This document shows positions 40,287-49,501 of a stretch of 54,692 bases of DNA, one piece after another. The first letter of the stretch is position 1. Every line of letters starts with the position of its first letter. The stretch lies in NCBI GenBank assembly GCA_004293645.1, contig REAB01000056.1, forward strand, positions 1 to 54,692, in the 5' to 3' direction. Position numbers and translations under genes: made by a program. Source of the stretch: Cytophagia bacterium (GTDB taxonomy: Bacteria; Bacteroidota; Bacteroidia; Cytophagales; Spirosomataceae). The notes beneath the pieces were generated by a model. It had not been told where the DNA came from and did not search any database. It saw only the letters and a list, made by a program, of their open reading frames with translations.

Positions 40287-40611
40287 GTTGATTGCATCAC
40301 TGAGGCAATCAAACTTAATCCTCAAAAATTAGGTACCATTTAAAAAAATTGCATTTGCCGCTTTGTCGCAGCCACAAAAATCATAACCTGCTGATTATCA
40401 GAAAAATTTGTTATGTCGGCCACACAGTCTGTTAGAATCAGAAATAATAACAGTCGTCATAATTGTTCAAAAACAGTAAACAAAAAATTGAAACAGCGGG
40501 TTTTTAGAAGAAGGTACGCAAACAGGTTGTCTATGGTTCAATTTACTTCGTTCGGCTCTTTCAAATCCACTCCATTATAGATTCAAACGCTACTTTTTGT
40601 CATTTCTTGTT

Positions 40612-40619
40612 TATCTTTG
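40612..40619 (+). promoter_or_regulatory. Candidate -7 box for aat
   Basis: TATCTTTG matches TAnnTTTG, 22 bp before the aat start codon. The nearest upstream TTTG (40596-40599) is 12 bp away, closer than usual. Confidence 0.35.
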
Positions 40620-40641
40620 TTGAAATCATTTTTGCTGCATT

Positions 40642-41280
40642 ATGGCTAAGTTGTCTGCCGACGATTTGATGTATGGTTATATAAATGGTATTTTTCCGAT
40701 GGCCGATGCCGATGGGACGCTTTATTGGTATGCCCCTGAACCCCGCGCCATTATTCCGTTGGATAGCTACAAGCCGCCCAAATCGCTTCGCCCTGTTTTG
40801 AATCAACGCCTTTTTGAAATACGCATTAATTATGATTTTGAGGGAGTTATGCAGGGTTGTGCTGCCCCCCGCAGCGGCGATGATACCACTTGGATTTCGA
40901 GCGAAATCATTGAGGCTTACTCCCAACTCAACAAAATGGGCTTTGCCCACAGCGTAGAGGTATATCAAGAAGATAAACTCGTAGGGGGCTTGTACGGCGT
41001 GGCCATTGGGGCGGCTTTCTTTGGCGAATCTATGTTTTACAGAGTTAATAATGCCTCCAAAGTGGCGTTTCATTACCTCATTCAAATTCTAAAAAAACAA
41101 GGTTATGTGTTGCTCGACACGCAGTTTATCAACGACAATGTGAAGCGATTTGGCGCCATTGAAATACCCAAAGCCGACTATATCAAGCTCCTCAAACAGG
41201 CATTGAACCAAAAAGCGCGCTTCGTTGATTCGCCCCTGCAAATCATATTTAACACCCATTCGCACGAGTTAAATTGGTAA
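40642..41280 (+). CDS. aat: Leucyl/phenylalanyl-tRNA--protein transferase
   Basis: Transfers Leu or Phe from tRNA to N-terminal Arg or Lys of proteins, marking them for ClpS/ClpAP degradation (N-degron pathway). 212 residues, the normal length. Family motifs are seen: DLMYGYINGIFPMAD, the WYAPEPRAIIPL strand, TWISSEIIEAYSQLNKMGFAHSVEV, LVGGLYGVAIGAAFFGESMFYRVNNASK and LLDTQFINDNVKRFGA. All are intact. It stands about 90 bp ahead of the ctp protease gene on the same strand; both act in protein turnover, but they may simply be neighbours. Confidence 0.95.
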   Translation: MAKLSADDLMYGYINGIFPMADADGTLYWYAPEPRAIIPLDSYKPPKSLRPVLNQRLFEIRINYDFEGVMQGCAAPRSGDDTTWISSEIIEAYSQLNKMGFAHSVEVYQEDKLVGGLYGVAIGAAFFGESMFYRVNNASKVAFHYLIQILKKQGYVLLDTQFINDNVKRFGAIEIPKADYIKLLKQALNQKARFVDSPLQIIFNTHSHELNW

Positions 41281-41372
41281 TCTATTAAATTTTATTGGGT
41301 TTCACCAAAAGATTAACAAAATTTGTCGTTCAATAAATCGTTTCTTAGTAAAAACAACCCTGTTTTCAGACC

Positions 41373-43028
41373 ATGACAAAACGCATTAAACAAACGGCTA
41401 TTGTTCTTTTTTCGATAGTAACACTCGGCTTGGTAGCTTTTCGGCCTGACGATCGTTTTTTTGAAATAGCCCGCAACTTGGATATTTACGCCACGTTGTT
41501 TAAAGAACTCAACCGTTTTTATGTGGACGAAGTAAATCCCAACCGCATGACCAAAACCAGTATTGACGCAATGCTCAAAACCCTGGACCCTTACACCAAT
41601 TTTTACGCCGAAGACGAAATAGAAGACTACCGGACCATGACCACGGGCCAATACACGGGCATTGGGGCGGTGATTACGGCCTTGAAGGGCAAAACCATTG
41701 TGTATTCGATTTTGGAAGGCTCGCCCGCCGACAAAGCAGGCTTGCACGTGGGCGACGAAATTGTGAAAATTGACGGCATTGACATCAAAGCCCGCAAAGA
41801 CATCAACATAGATAAACTCATGAAAGGACAGGCGAGTTCGGCGGTGAAATTGGCCGTGCAACGCCTCGGCATTAAAACGCCCATCGAGCTGTCGGCCACG
41901 CGCGAGTTTGTGAAAACGGGCAATGTGCCGTATTTTGGCATGATAGACACCGAAACAGGCTACATAGACCTCAAAGATTTTAACCAAACCGCCGCCCGCG
42001 AAGTAAAAACGGCGTTTCAAGATTTGAAAGGCAAGGGCATGAAAAAACTCATACTCGACGTGCGCGAAAACCCAGGTGGACTGCTCGACCAGGCCATTTT
42101 GATTTGTAACTTGTTTATTGCCAAAGATTTGGAGGTGGTTTCGACCAAAGGAAAAGTAACCGAATGGAACAAAGTTTACAACGCACCAGTGGCCCCTATT
42201 GACGTTGAAATGCCGATTACGGTGTTGGCCAATGGTCGCAGCGCGTCGGCAGCCGAGATTGTGTCGGGAGTTATTCAAGACTACGACCGGGGCGTGCTGA
42301 TTGGCCAACGTACCTTCGGAAAAGGCTTGGTGCAAACCACCCGCGACTTGTCTTACAATACCAAACTGAAAGTTACGACGGCCAAATATTACATTCCGAG
42401 CGGACGGTGCATTCAAGCCATTGATTATGGCCATCGCAATGCCGACGGCAGCGTGGGCAAAATAGCCGACTCGCTCAAAACGGCCTTCAAAACCCGCAAT
42501 GGGCGGCCCGTATTTGACGGCGGCGGCGTGGACCCCGACCTCACCACCGAGACCGTAAACCGTTCGCCCATTACCAACAGCCTGTATGGCAAAGGCTTGA
42601 TATTTGACTATGCACTGGTATATCGGGTGAGCCACCCCACCATCAAGCCCGCCAAAGAGTTTAGTCTCACCGATGCTGAATACGCAGAATTTGCCAGTTG
42701 GCTCAAAGACAAAGAATACGATTACACCACGCAAGTAGAAAAAGATTTGACCACGCTCGAAGCATCGGCCAAAAAAGAAAAGTACATAGATGCCATTCAA
42801 GACCAACTCAAAGCCTTGAAAACCAAGCTGTCGCACAGCAAAGAAACCGATGTGCAGAATTTTAAGGCCGAGATAAAGCAGTTGCTGGAGCGCGAAATTG
42901 TGTCGCATTATTACCTTCAAAAAGGCGAGCGCGAGTTCGACTTTCGCTACGACCCCGAGCTAAAAGCCGCCACCGCGCTCTTCAAAGACATGACGCGCTA
43001 CAACAAAATTTTGAAAGGACAGAAGTAG
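41373..43028 (+). CDS. C-terminal processing protease (S41 family, CtpA/Prc-like)
   Basis: A 551-residue exported or periplasm-facing serine protease. An N-terminal hydrophobic segment (QTAIVLFSIVTLGLVAF) is followed by a helical domain, then a PDZ domain at about 85-165 (TGIGAVITALKGKTIVYSI, SPADKAGLHVGDEIVKIDG). The S41 catalytic domain has GYIDLKDFN, VLDVRENPGGLLD, the nucleophile Ser292 in GRSASAAEIVSG and Lys317 in TFGKGLVQT, forming the Ser-Lys dyad. A C-terminal helical extension of about 190 residues follows, as in Bacteroidota homologues. It removes C-terminal tails or degrades misfolded envelope proteins. Confidence 0.93.
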   Translation: MTKRIKQTAIVLFSIVTLGLVAFRPDDRFFEIARNLDIYATLFKELNRFYVDEVNPNRMTKTSIDAMLKTLDPYTNFYAEDEIEDYRTMTTGQYTGIGAVITALKGKTIVYSILEGSPADKAGLHVGDEIVKIDGIDIKARKDINIDKLMKGQASSAVKLAVQRLGIKTPIELSATREFVKTGNVPYFGMIDTETGYIDLKDFNQTAAREVKTAFQDLKGKGMKKLILDVRENPGGLLDQAILICNLFIAKDLEVVSTKGKVTEWNKVYNAPVAPIDVEMPITVLANGRSASAAEIVSGVIQDYDRGVLIGQRTFGKGLVQTTRDLSYNTKLKVTTAKYYIPSGRCIQAIDYGHRNADGSVGKIADSLKTAFKTRNGRPVFDGGGVDPDLTTETVNRSPITNSLYGKGLIFDYALVYRVSHPTIKPAKEFSLTDAEYAEFASWLKDKEYDYTTQVEKDLTTLEASAKKEKYIDAIQDQLKALKTKLSHSKETDVQNFKAEIKQLLEREIVSHYYLQKGEREFDFRYDPELKAATALFKDMTRYNKILKGQK

Positions 43029-43472
43029 TGATTTGCACCTTTTGCCGTACACTTTCAAAATCTTAGATTTATTGCTGTTGGGCTTCTCAATAGTCGCGTT
43101 TTAGTGTTTTGTAATCGGCCAAATCTGAAACAAAAACATAGTTTTGGGCCGAATAAAATATTTTATCAAACTTCCAAATCTACATATTTGCTATTTTTTG
43201 AGATAATATTGTGCGTATTTTTTACTAAATAACTGCAAATCAGTGCGTTATGGCTTTATTTTTTTACACCAAACGCATTCCAGAACACCTCCGAAATCTG
43301 TAGATAGTTGCTACATCTAAGCGTTACTTCGTCAAATATAATACGACAAAAAAAGTAATGATGTTAAAAAAAACGCCGTCCAATTCAATCTGAACTTTAA
43401 CAACCTCCGTATGTCCGTTTGTAGTGTCTTTGATTAGGCACAAGTTTTCAACCATAAAAACAAACAAACAAA
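43029..43472. other. 444-bp gene-free region upstream of the barrel protein gene
   Basis: AT-rich, with stops in all frames and no RNA gene that I can recognise. It should contain the promoter of the 43473-51668 gene set, but I found no clean TAnnTTTG box with a -33 partner. The last 30 bases before the start have an aaac/aaca-rich leader. Confidence 0.5.
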
Positions 43473-44354
43473 ATGACGAGGAAAATGAAAGTTGCATTGG
43501 CGGTTGTTGTTTTAACAGCACCTACTTTGCTCCAAGCACAAACCCCCTTTGGCGGCTTCATGAAGGGCAAGGGGAAGGGCGACGTTGTAATATCTTACAA
43601 CAGCGAAAGTTACGACAACGTGTTTCTGGTACCCCAAAAAATAGAAGGCGTACCTGTATTCAACCAAGTAAAAATCAACAGTGTCAATTTGTTTGCCACG
43701 TTTGGTTTGAGCGATAAAGTTGATGTGCAAGTGAGTGTTCCTTACATCAAATCAACGGGAGCAGCCACCCAAGCAGTTTTAGACAATTTGGGGTACAGCA
43801 ACGAAAGAAGTGGCCTGCAAGACGTATCGTTGTATTTTAAGTACAACCCCTTGAACTTGAAAATTGGCAAAGGCAACTTGGCGTTTATTGGGGCGGTTGG
43901 TGTTCAAACGCCATTGGGCAGCTATAAAGTAGATGAAAGCCTGCAATCAATTCTTGCCATTGGCAACCGCGCCACGCAGCTAAACACCTACGTGATGGCC
44001 CAGTACAAATCGGACGCGGGCATATTTTTGAACGGAAGCATAGGCTACAGCGCACGCACCACCGACGTACCCGATGCTTTTGTAACCCAAATAAAGGCGG
44101 GCTACGCGGGCAAGTATTTTTACGTGGACGTATATGCGGCCTCTCAAACCTCTACCTCGGGCGCAGATATTTTGAAGGAAGGATTCACTGCCTTTTTTCC
44201 CGCAACGAGAGTAAGTTACAACCGTATTGGCGTGAGTGGTTACGTTCCGCTCGGCAAAGGTGTTGGCTTGGCTGGCGGATACAGCGCTTACACAAGCGGA
44301 CGCAACATTGGCGAGTCGAAAGGTGGGTATGGCGGTTTAGTTTACTCTTTCTAA
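43473..44354 (+). CDS. Putative outer-membrane beta-barrel protein
   Basis: A 293-residue exported protein. The signal peptide is KVALAVVVLTAPTLLQAQ. The mature part is a series of amphipathic strands (GDVVISYNSESYDNVFLV; VKINSVNLFATFGLSDKVDVQVSVPYI; GLQDVSLYFKYNPL; GNLAFIGAVGVQTPLG) ending YGGLVYSF, with the C-terminal Phe of barrel proteins. FGLSDKVDVQVSVPYIKS resembles the transporter-like meta-pathway/DUF-type barrels of Bacteroidota. It may be a channel or structural barrel. It begins the gene set that continues with the fasciclin gene 40 bp later; the spacing fits co-transcription. Confidence 0.75.
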   Translation: MTRKMKVALAVVVLTAPTLLQAQTPFGGFMKGKGKGDVVISYNSESYDNVFLVPQKIEGVPVFNQVKINSVNLFATFGLSDKVDVQVSVPYIKSTGAATQAVLDNLGYSNERSGLQDVSLYFKYNPLNLKIGKGNLAFIGAVGVQTPLGSYKVDESLQSILAIGNRATQLNTYVMAQYKSDAGIFLNGSIGYSARTTDVPDAFVTQIKAGYAGKYFYVDVYAASQTSTSGADILKEGFTAFFPATRVSYNRIGVSGYVPLGKGVGLAGGYSAYTSGRNIGESKGGYGGLVYSF

Positions 44355-44394
44355 AAAAAAATACAAACAACAAAATCTTTAAACAACATCAATC

Positions 44395-45345
44395 ATGTTA
44401 AAAAATAAACTTATTGTAATGGCTGTGGTAGGCAGCTTTGCCCTTACCAGTTGCGAAAAATTCGACGACCAAAGACCTACTATTTCGGGCATCGCAGTAG
44501 CCAATGCCGATTTTAGTACTTTGGAAGGTGCCGCCATATTGGGTGGCGTAGCGGGGGTATTGTCCAACAAAAACCCCAACGACCCCAACGGCAATTATAC
44601 CGTATTTGCCCCCACCAACGCCGCCTTTGCCAGATTGGGTTTGGTAGATGAAGGTTCGTTGGGCGCGTTGCAAGGTTCTTTTTTGACCAACACCCTGTTG
44701 TATCACGCCTCAAACGGCAATTTGGCAGGAAGTGCCATCAACGCGGGCGGTTCAAGTGCTTCGGCCATTGGCGTGCCAAGAAGATTTATCTCACGCGGTG
44801 CCGACAAATACATCAATGGTTCTAAAATCTTGGCAACCGATGTGGCGGCCAGCAATGGCACGGTACACGTTATAGACAAAGTAATGATTGCCACTGGCGT
44901 AAACATTGTGGCTTCGGCGCAGTTGTTGAGCGGTTCAAAGGTTTTTAAGGGGCCAGAATTGACGTTCTTGGTTGCGGCGGTTGTTAAATCTGGTTTAGCT
45001 CCCGTTTTGAGCGACCCCGCCAACAACTTTACCATTTATGCCCCCACCGATGCGGCCTTCAAAGCAGCTGGTTTCCCAACGGTACAATCGGTATCAGACG
45101 CACCCGCCGCAGTATTGCAGGCCGTTTTGTTGAACCACGCCATTCCTGGCGGCAGGTTTACCTCCGAAGTGAGCGGCACTACCGCAGCAACCGCAGGTGG
45201 TGGAATGCTCAACTATGGTGCTTTTACCAACGGTACTTTTACTATCAAAAGCAACGGCATCACTACGCCCGCCAACATGGTGATACCCGATATTTTGTGC
45301 AGCAATGGCGTGGTACATTTGATAGACCGCGTATTGTTGCCATAA
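44395..45345 (+). CDS. Fasciclin (FAS1) domain lipoprotein, two domains
   Basis: A 316-residue lipoprotein. The signal sequence ends in the lipobox ALTSC (Cys20). Two FAS1 domains follow at about 35-168 and 175-315. Each has the first conserved box (NYTVFAPTNAAFARLG; NFTIYAPTDAAFKAAG), LLYHASNGNL or LLNHAIPGGRF in the middle, and the second box (GTVHVIDKVMIATG; GVVHLIDRVLLP). FAS1 proteins mediate adhesion or bind ligands at the cell surface. It lies between the barrel gene and the DUF547 gene; a hairpin 13 bp after its stop may let only part of the transcription continue, so it may be expressed more than the genes downstream. Confidence 0.9.
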   Translation: MLKNKLIVMAVVGSFALTSCEKFDDQRPTISGIAVANADFSTLEGAAILGGVAGVLSNKNPNDPNGNYTVFAPTNAAFARLGLVDEGSLGALQGSFLTNTLLYHASNGNLAGSAINAGGSSASAIGVPRRFISRGADKYINGSKILATDVAASNGTVHVIDKVMIATGVNIVASAQLLSGSKVFKGPELTFLVAAVVKSGLAPVLSDPANNFTIYAPTDAAFKAAGFPTVQSVSDAPAAVLQAVLLNHAIPGGRFTSEVSGTTAATAGGGMLNYGAFTNGTFTIKSNGITTPANMVIPDILCSNGVVHLIDRVLLP

Positions 45346-45357
45346 CAGGTTACAGTA

Positions 45358-45394
45358 AAGTTATCAGGTTGGCACAAAACCCGCCTGATAACTT
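45358..45394 (+). terminator. Hairpin between the fasciclin and DUF547 genes (attenuator or partial terminator)
   Basis: Exact 11-bp arms 45358-45368 and 45384-45394 enclose a 15-base loop that can pair further (ggttgg with cccgcc, imperfect). The tract after it is ctctaaaa rather than a clean T-run, so full termination is doubtful. Confidence 0.55.
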
Positions 45395-45426
45395 CTCTAA
45401 AATCACATTTAAAAAAACATTAGCCC

Positions 45427-46128
45427 ATGAAACGCTTACTGATTGCCTGTTTACTGGTTAGTTTTGGCACAATGGCCCAAGCCCCAAATCAACACCAGCC
45501 GTTCAACGGACTGCTTCAAAAATACGTTACTGCCACGGGAAAAGTTGATTATAAAGGACTGAAAAATGAAAAAGCGGCGTTGGAAGCGTACCTCGGCCAG
45601 CTATCCAAACAAACACCCACTGCTTCTTGGAGCAAAAATGCGGCGCTTTCTTACTGGATAAACGCTTACAATGCCTTTACTATCAAACTGATATTAGACA
45701 ATTATCCCACCAAAAGTATTACCAATCTAAGTGGTGGTAAACCCTGGGACACGAAGTTTTTTGAGTTGGGAGGAAAAAAATATTCGCTCAATCAAATTGA
45801 AAACGACATTGTACGACCGCAATACAAAGATGCCCGCATTCATTTTGCCCTCAACTGTGCCGCTGTTTCTTGTCCGCCGCTGGCCAACACTGCTTTTACG
45901 GAGGCCAATCTCGAAGAAATGCTCAACAGCCGCACCAAAGACTTTCTAAAAAATACGTCAGCCAACGAATTGAGTGCTTCCAAAATTAAAATATCAAAAC
46001 TATTCGACTGGTATAAAGTAGATTTTGGGGACGTACCTGCATTTATAAGTAAATACAGCGTTGCCAAAATAAATGCCAATGCTGCCATCGAATACAAAGA
46101 ATACAATTGGGCGCTGAACGAACAGTAG
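45427..46128 (+). CDS. DUF547 family secreted protein
   Basis: A 233-residue exported protein with signal peptide KRLLIACLLVSFGTMAQ. It shows the full DUF547 signature: GKVDYKGLKNEKAALEAYL, LSYWINAYNAFTIKLILDNYP, FFELGGKKYSLNQIEN, RIHFALNCAAVSCPPL and the C-terminal SKLFDWYKVDFGD. The Cys pair in NCAAVSCPPL and the His in RIHFALN are conserved and have led to suggestions of a papain/transglutaminase-like fold, but I know of no proven activity. It is followed 22 bp later by the FAD oxidoreductase gene, in the same orientation. Confidence 0.9.
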   Translation: MKRLLIACLLVSFGTMAQAPNQHQPFNGLLQKYVTATGKVDYKGLKNEKAALEAYLGQLSKQTPTASWSKNAALSYWINAYNAFTIKLILDNYPTKSITNLSGGKPWDTKFFELGGKKYSLNQIENDIVRPQYKDARIHFALNCAAVSCPPLANTAFTEANLEEMLNSRTKDFLKNTSANELSASKIKISKLFDWYKVDFGDVPAFISKYSVAKINANAAIEYKEYNWALNEQ

Positions 46129-46150
46129 GTCGTCAATCAAAAATAACGTC

Positions 46151-47428
46151 ATGCAACACATTATCATTATTGGCAACGGCATTGCTGGTATTACCGCCGC
46201 CAGGCATATCCGCAAGCTCTCAGACCATCAAATAACGGTTATCTCTGCCGAAACAGACTATTTTTTTTCCAGAACAGCGTTGATGTACGTTTACATGGGC
46301 CACATGAAGTTTGAACACACGCAGCCCTATGAAAATACTTTTTGGAAAGACAATAAAATTGATTTGCAAAATGATTTTGTCAGCAGCGTTGATACTATTC
46401 ATAAAACAATACACTTAAAAAGCGGCGGTACACGTGCTTACGACAAGCTCATTATTGCCACTGGCTCTAAATCAAACAAATTTGGCTGGCCAGGACAAGA
46501 CTTGCCTGGCGTTACGGGACTTTACAGCAAACAAGACCTCGACTACATCGAACAAAACTCGGCCAACTGCAAACGAGCGGTGGTGGTGGGAGGCGGGTTG
46601 ATAGGCATTGAATTAATAGAAATGCTGCTGTCCAGAAATATTGCGACTACGTTTTTAGTGCGCGAAAAAAGTTTTTGGGACGCTGTTTTGCCCAAAGGCG
46701 AAAGCGAGCTGATTGGCCGCCACATACGCGAACACGGCATTGACTTAAAATTAGAAACGGGACTCCAAGAAATTGTTGCCGACCAAAACGGCAGAGCCAA
46801 AGCAATTGTAACCGACAAAGGAGAAACCATTGATTGTGAGCTGGTTGGCTTAACGGCGGGGGTGTCTCCCAACATTGATTTTTTGAAAAACAGTGGCATC
46901 GAATTGGGGCGCGGGGTGAAAGTAAACAGGTATTTGCAAACAAACATCGAAGACGTATATGCCATTGGCGACTGTGCCGAGCAGCACGAGGCCATCGGCA
47001 ATCGCCGCCCCATCGAAGCTGTGTGGTACACGGGCAGAATGATGGGCGAAACCATTGCCCAAACCATTTGCGTTTCGCCCGTGCGGTATAACCCAGGGCA
47101 TTGGTTCAACTCTGCCAAGTTTTTGGACATCGAATACCAAACCTACGGCTGGGTATTTGCCCAACCCAAAGCCAACGAAACGCATTTTTATTGGGAACAC
47201 CCCAGCGGCAAAAAATGCGTCCGTTTTGTGTATGACACCAACACCCGAGCATTTATTGGCATCAATGTCTTCGGAATCAGAATGAGGCACCAGTTCTTTG
47301 ATAAAGTGCTCACCGAAAAGCAAAGCATTGACTATGTAATGGAGCATTTATCGGCGGCCAATTTTGACCCCGAATTTTTTGCCAAACACGAAACGGACAT
47401 CAAAAACGCCTTTTATCAACCACTTTAA
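46151..47428 (+). CDS. NAD(P)/FAD-dependent oxidoreductase
   Basis: A 425-residue cytoplasmic flavoprotein of the pyridine-nucleotide-disulfide/rubredoxin-reductase type. The FAD dinucleotide motif GNGIAGITAARH is at the N-terminus, ATGS closes the first FAD domain, VVVGGGLIGIELIEML is the NAD(P) Rossmann motif, and DVYAIGDCAE binds the flavin. There is no redox-active CxxC, so electrons probably pass to a separate acceptor. A C-terminal domain of about 120 residues (WFNSAKFLDIEYQTYGWVFAQ; WEHPSGKKCVRFVYD) is unlike the usual dimerisation domain. The next gene, 10 bp on, encodes a membrane Fe-S protein, its natural electron partner. Confidence 0.9.
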   Translation: MQHIIIIGNGIAGITAARHIRKLSDHQITVISAETDYFFSRTALMYVYMGHMKFEHTQPYENTFWKDNKIDLQNDFVSSVDTIHKTIHLKSGGTRAYDKLIIATGSKSNKFGWPGQDLPGVTGLYSKQDLDYIEQNSANCKRAVVVGGGLIGIELIEMLLSRNIATTFLVREKSFWDAVLPKGESELIGRHIREHGIDLKLETGLQEIVADQNGRAKAIVTDKGETIDCELVGLTAGVSPNIDFLKNSGIELGRGVKVNRYLQTNIEDVYAIGDCAEQHEAIGNRRPIEAVWYTGRMMGETIAQTICVSPVRYNPGHWFNSAKFLDIEYQTYGWVFAQPKANETHFYWEHPSGKKCVRFVYDTNTRAFIGINVFGIRMRHQFFDKVLTEKQSIDYVMEHLSAANFDPEFFAKHETDIKNAFYQPL

Positions 47429-47438
47429 TTTACTCGAT

Positions 47439-49049
47439 ATGTCCCCAAACATCATCAACCTGTCTGTGGCTCAACATGCTTCTGAGCAGCAAAGTAGTAA
47501 GCAAAAAATGGCGTTGGCCATTGGTCTGAGTGGCTTGTTTATTTTGGTGCTTGCACTGGTAAATGTGCAGTTTTCCAACAAAGCCCTTTGGTTGGGTATT
47601 TCGTTGTTGGCAATGGTGGTAGGCACCATTATTTATGCCAACGATTTGTATTTGCACCACCCAGCGGGCATTAAAAACAACGGTATTTGGTTCAAATCGC
47701 TGACCAGCAAGGGTACGTTGGGGTGGAGTATCAGCATTTTACTCACCCTTTTTTACGTCGTCATTTATTGGTATCCGCAGTATTTAGGTTTCCACGCCGA
47801 CAAAGAAAACACGGGCCTAATTGCCCTTTTCGACCCCCTGAGTGCGTTGCTCAACGGCCACACCGCCACGCAGTGGTTTGTGTATGGCACGCTCTACACG
47901 GTCGCTATTTTGGCTTTGGGCTACAAGTTTATTTTGAAATACCGACACAGCAAATACCAAATAGTCAGAACCATTTCTGTCATGTTTTTTCAGTTGGCAT
48001 TTGCGTTTCTGATACCCGAAATATTGGCCAAACTCAACCCAGAGAAAGCCTATTTTGTCAAAGACATAAAAAATATGTGGCCGCTCAACTATTATATGTT
48101 TGAAGACTGGCACCTAAAAAGTATGCTGGCGGGGGGAGACTTGGGGCTGTTTATGCTGTTGTTTGGCATCGCCATGATATTCGTTATATCGCCCGTGTTG
48201 ACTTATTTTTACGGCAAAAGATGGTATTGCTCGTGGGTGTGTGGCTGCGGTGGCTTGGCCGAAACCGCTGGCGACTCTTTCAGGCATTTGTCCGACAAAT
48301 CAATCAAAGCCTGGGAATTTGAAAGATGGAGCATTCACCTTGTGCTGGTCTTTGTGGTGGTGTCCACCATCTCAGTTATTTATTCTTTTTTGAGCAACAA
48401 CCCCGACCAAAGCATCATCAGCCGCGACCAGTTTGCCTACGGTGCCGCTGCCTTGCTGACGGCTGTGGTGGGCAGTATATTTTATTTTAAAAGAGCCAGC
48501 CTCAACAAAGATGCCCAATACACACTGGCGGCATTGGGCGTTATATTGGTATGCACCTTGTTGCTCAACTACTTTTGGGGCAGCGCCAACCTGTATTTTA
48601 TAGACAGCTACACCCTCAGAAGCTGGTATGGCTTTGCGGTGGGAGCGGCGTTTAGTGGGGTCATTGGGGTGGGCTTTTATCCACTAATGGGTAGCAGGGT
48701 ATGGTGCAGATTTGGCTGCCCCATGGCCGCCATACTGGGTTTGCAACAACGATTGTTTTCAAAATTCAGGATTACCACCAACGGCGGGCAGTGCATATCG
48801 TGCGGCAATTGCAGCAATGCTTGCGAAATGGGTATTGATGTGCGCGCCTACGCCCAAAAAGGCGAAAACATCGTCAGGGCATCGTGCGTTGGTTGCGGCA
48901 TTTGCTCGGCCGTATGCCCAAGAGGCGTACTAAAACTCGAAAACGGCGCACTCGAAAACCGAATCAACAGCAACGCTGGCCTGCTCGGAAACGACGTAAG
49001 CCTCGTAGCAATGCTGGAAAACCATAAAAAAACGGAACGTAAATCATGA
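47439..49049 (+). CDS. Membrane 4Fe-4S polyferredoxin (NosR/NapH-like)
   Basis: A 536-residue inner-membrane redox protein from the ATG at 47439. About eight to ten hydrophobic helices are seen (ALAIGLSGLFILVLALVNV, LWLGISLLAMVVGTIIYA, ISILLTLFYVVIYW, and others). Two cytoplasm-edge cysteine loops, RWYCSWVCGCGGLAET and RVWCRFGCPMAAILG, match the CxxxCP loops of NapH/NosR, but the first has Gly in place of Pro. Two C-terminal ferredoxin motifs follow: CISCGNCSNACEMG (the last spacing ends in E rather than P) and CVGCGICSAVCPRG, for two 4Fe-4S clusters. It probably moves electrons between the FAD enzyme or quinol pool and an exported acceptor. An ATGA overlap leads into the MORN gene. Confidence 0.88.
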   Translation: MSPNIINLSVAQHASEQQSSKQKMALAIGLSGLFILVLALVNVQFSNKALWLGISLLAMVVGTIIYANDLYLHHPAGIKNNGIWFKSLTSKGTLGWSISILLTLFYVVIYWYPQYLGFHADKENTGLIALFDPLSALLNGHTATQWFVYGTLYTVAILALGYKFILKYRHSKYQIVRTISVMFFQLAFAFLIPEILAKLNPEKAYFVKDIKNMWPLNYYMFEDWHLKSMLAGGDLGLFMLLFGIAMIFVISPVLTYFYGKRWYCSWVCGCGGLAETAGDSFRHLSDKSIKAWEFERWSIHLVLVFVVVSTISVIYSFLSNNPDQSIISRDQFAYGAAALLTAVVGSIFYFKRASLNKDAQYTLAALGVILVCTLLLNYFWGSANLYFIDSYTLRSWYGFAVGAAFSGVIGVGFYPLMGSRVWCRFGCPMAAILGLQQRLFSKFRITTNGGQCISCGNCSNACEMGIDVRAYAQKGENIVRASCVGCGICSAVCPRGVLKLENGALENRINSNAGLLGNDVSLVAMLENHKKTERKS

Positions 49050-49501
49050 AATCGGTTTTAGTGATGCTGTTGTTTTGTATTTTTGCCAACAGCGAAAAAA
49101 GGTATTCTAAAACGTATTTCTCAAACGGAAAAACCAAAGAAGAAGGCTGGGTGTTAGTAAATCTCAAAACTGATTATTGGTACGTTTATTTTGAAAACGG
49201 AAAAGTAAAAGAAGAAGGCAACTACCAAAACGGCGTAAAAAATAAGTATTGGAAGTTTTACGACGAAAACGGGCAAAAAAAAATGGAAGGGCATTACAAC
49301 AAAGGAATAGCCGAAGCGTGGTGGATTTTTTATAAAAATGGAAAGTTAGCTTCTGAGATACACTTCAAAGATGGCAAAAAAGACGGATTGGCGTTGCTTT
49401 ACAACAACGGCCATTTAAAGAAAGCCGAAAAATATGCCGCCGACAAAAAAACGGGCGAATGGACCGACTACGCGGCATATCAAAGAGACAACAACCCATG
49501 A
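49046..49501 (+). CDS. MORN-repeat (MORN_2/YwqK-like) protein
   Basis: A 151-residue protein with a short signal-like N-terminus (KSVLVMLLFCIFANS) and about five MORN_2 repeats of roughly 22 residues: YFSNGKTKEEGWV, YFENGKVKEEGNYQNG, FYDENGQKKMEGHYNKG, FYKNGKLASEIHFKDGKKDG and LYNNGHLKKAEKYAADKK. The repeats form beta-hairpins and usually mediate binding. Automatic annotation often calls such proteins YwqK antitoxins, but there is no toxin here and it is exported, so a structural or binding role in the envelope is more likely. It overlaps by four bases with both neighbours (ATGA at 49046 and 49498), so it is translationally coupled in the middle of the operon. Confidence 0.85.
   Translation: MKSVLVMLLFCIFANSEKRYSKTYFSNGKTKEEGWVLVNLKTDYWYVYFENGKVKEEGNYQNGVKNKYWKFYDENGQKKMEGHYNKGIAEAWWIFYKNGKLASEIHFKDGKKDGLALLYNNGHLKKAEKYAADKKTGEWTDYAAYQRDNNP

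Noticed and set aside
41313..42920. 535-codon open frame opposite the ctp protease
   Set aside because: Shadow of the S41 protease gene, which has all catalytic motifs on the plus strand.
49046..49501. Antitoxin of a toxin-antitoxin pair (YwqK label)
   Set aside because: No toxin-like neighbour; the protein has a signal-like N-terminus and lies inside a redox-glycan operon.
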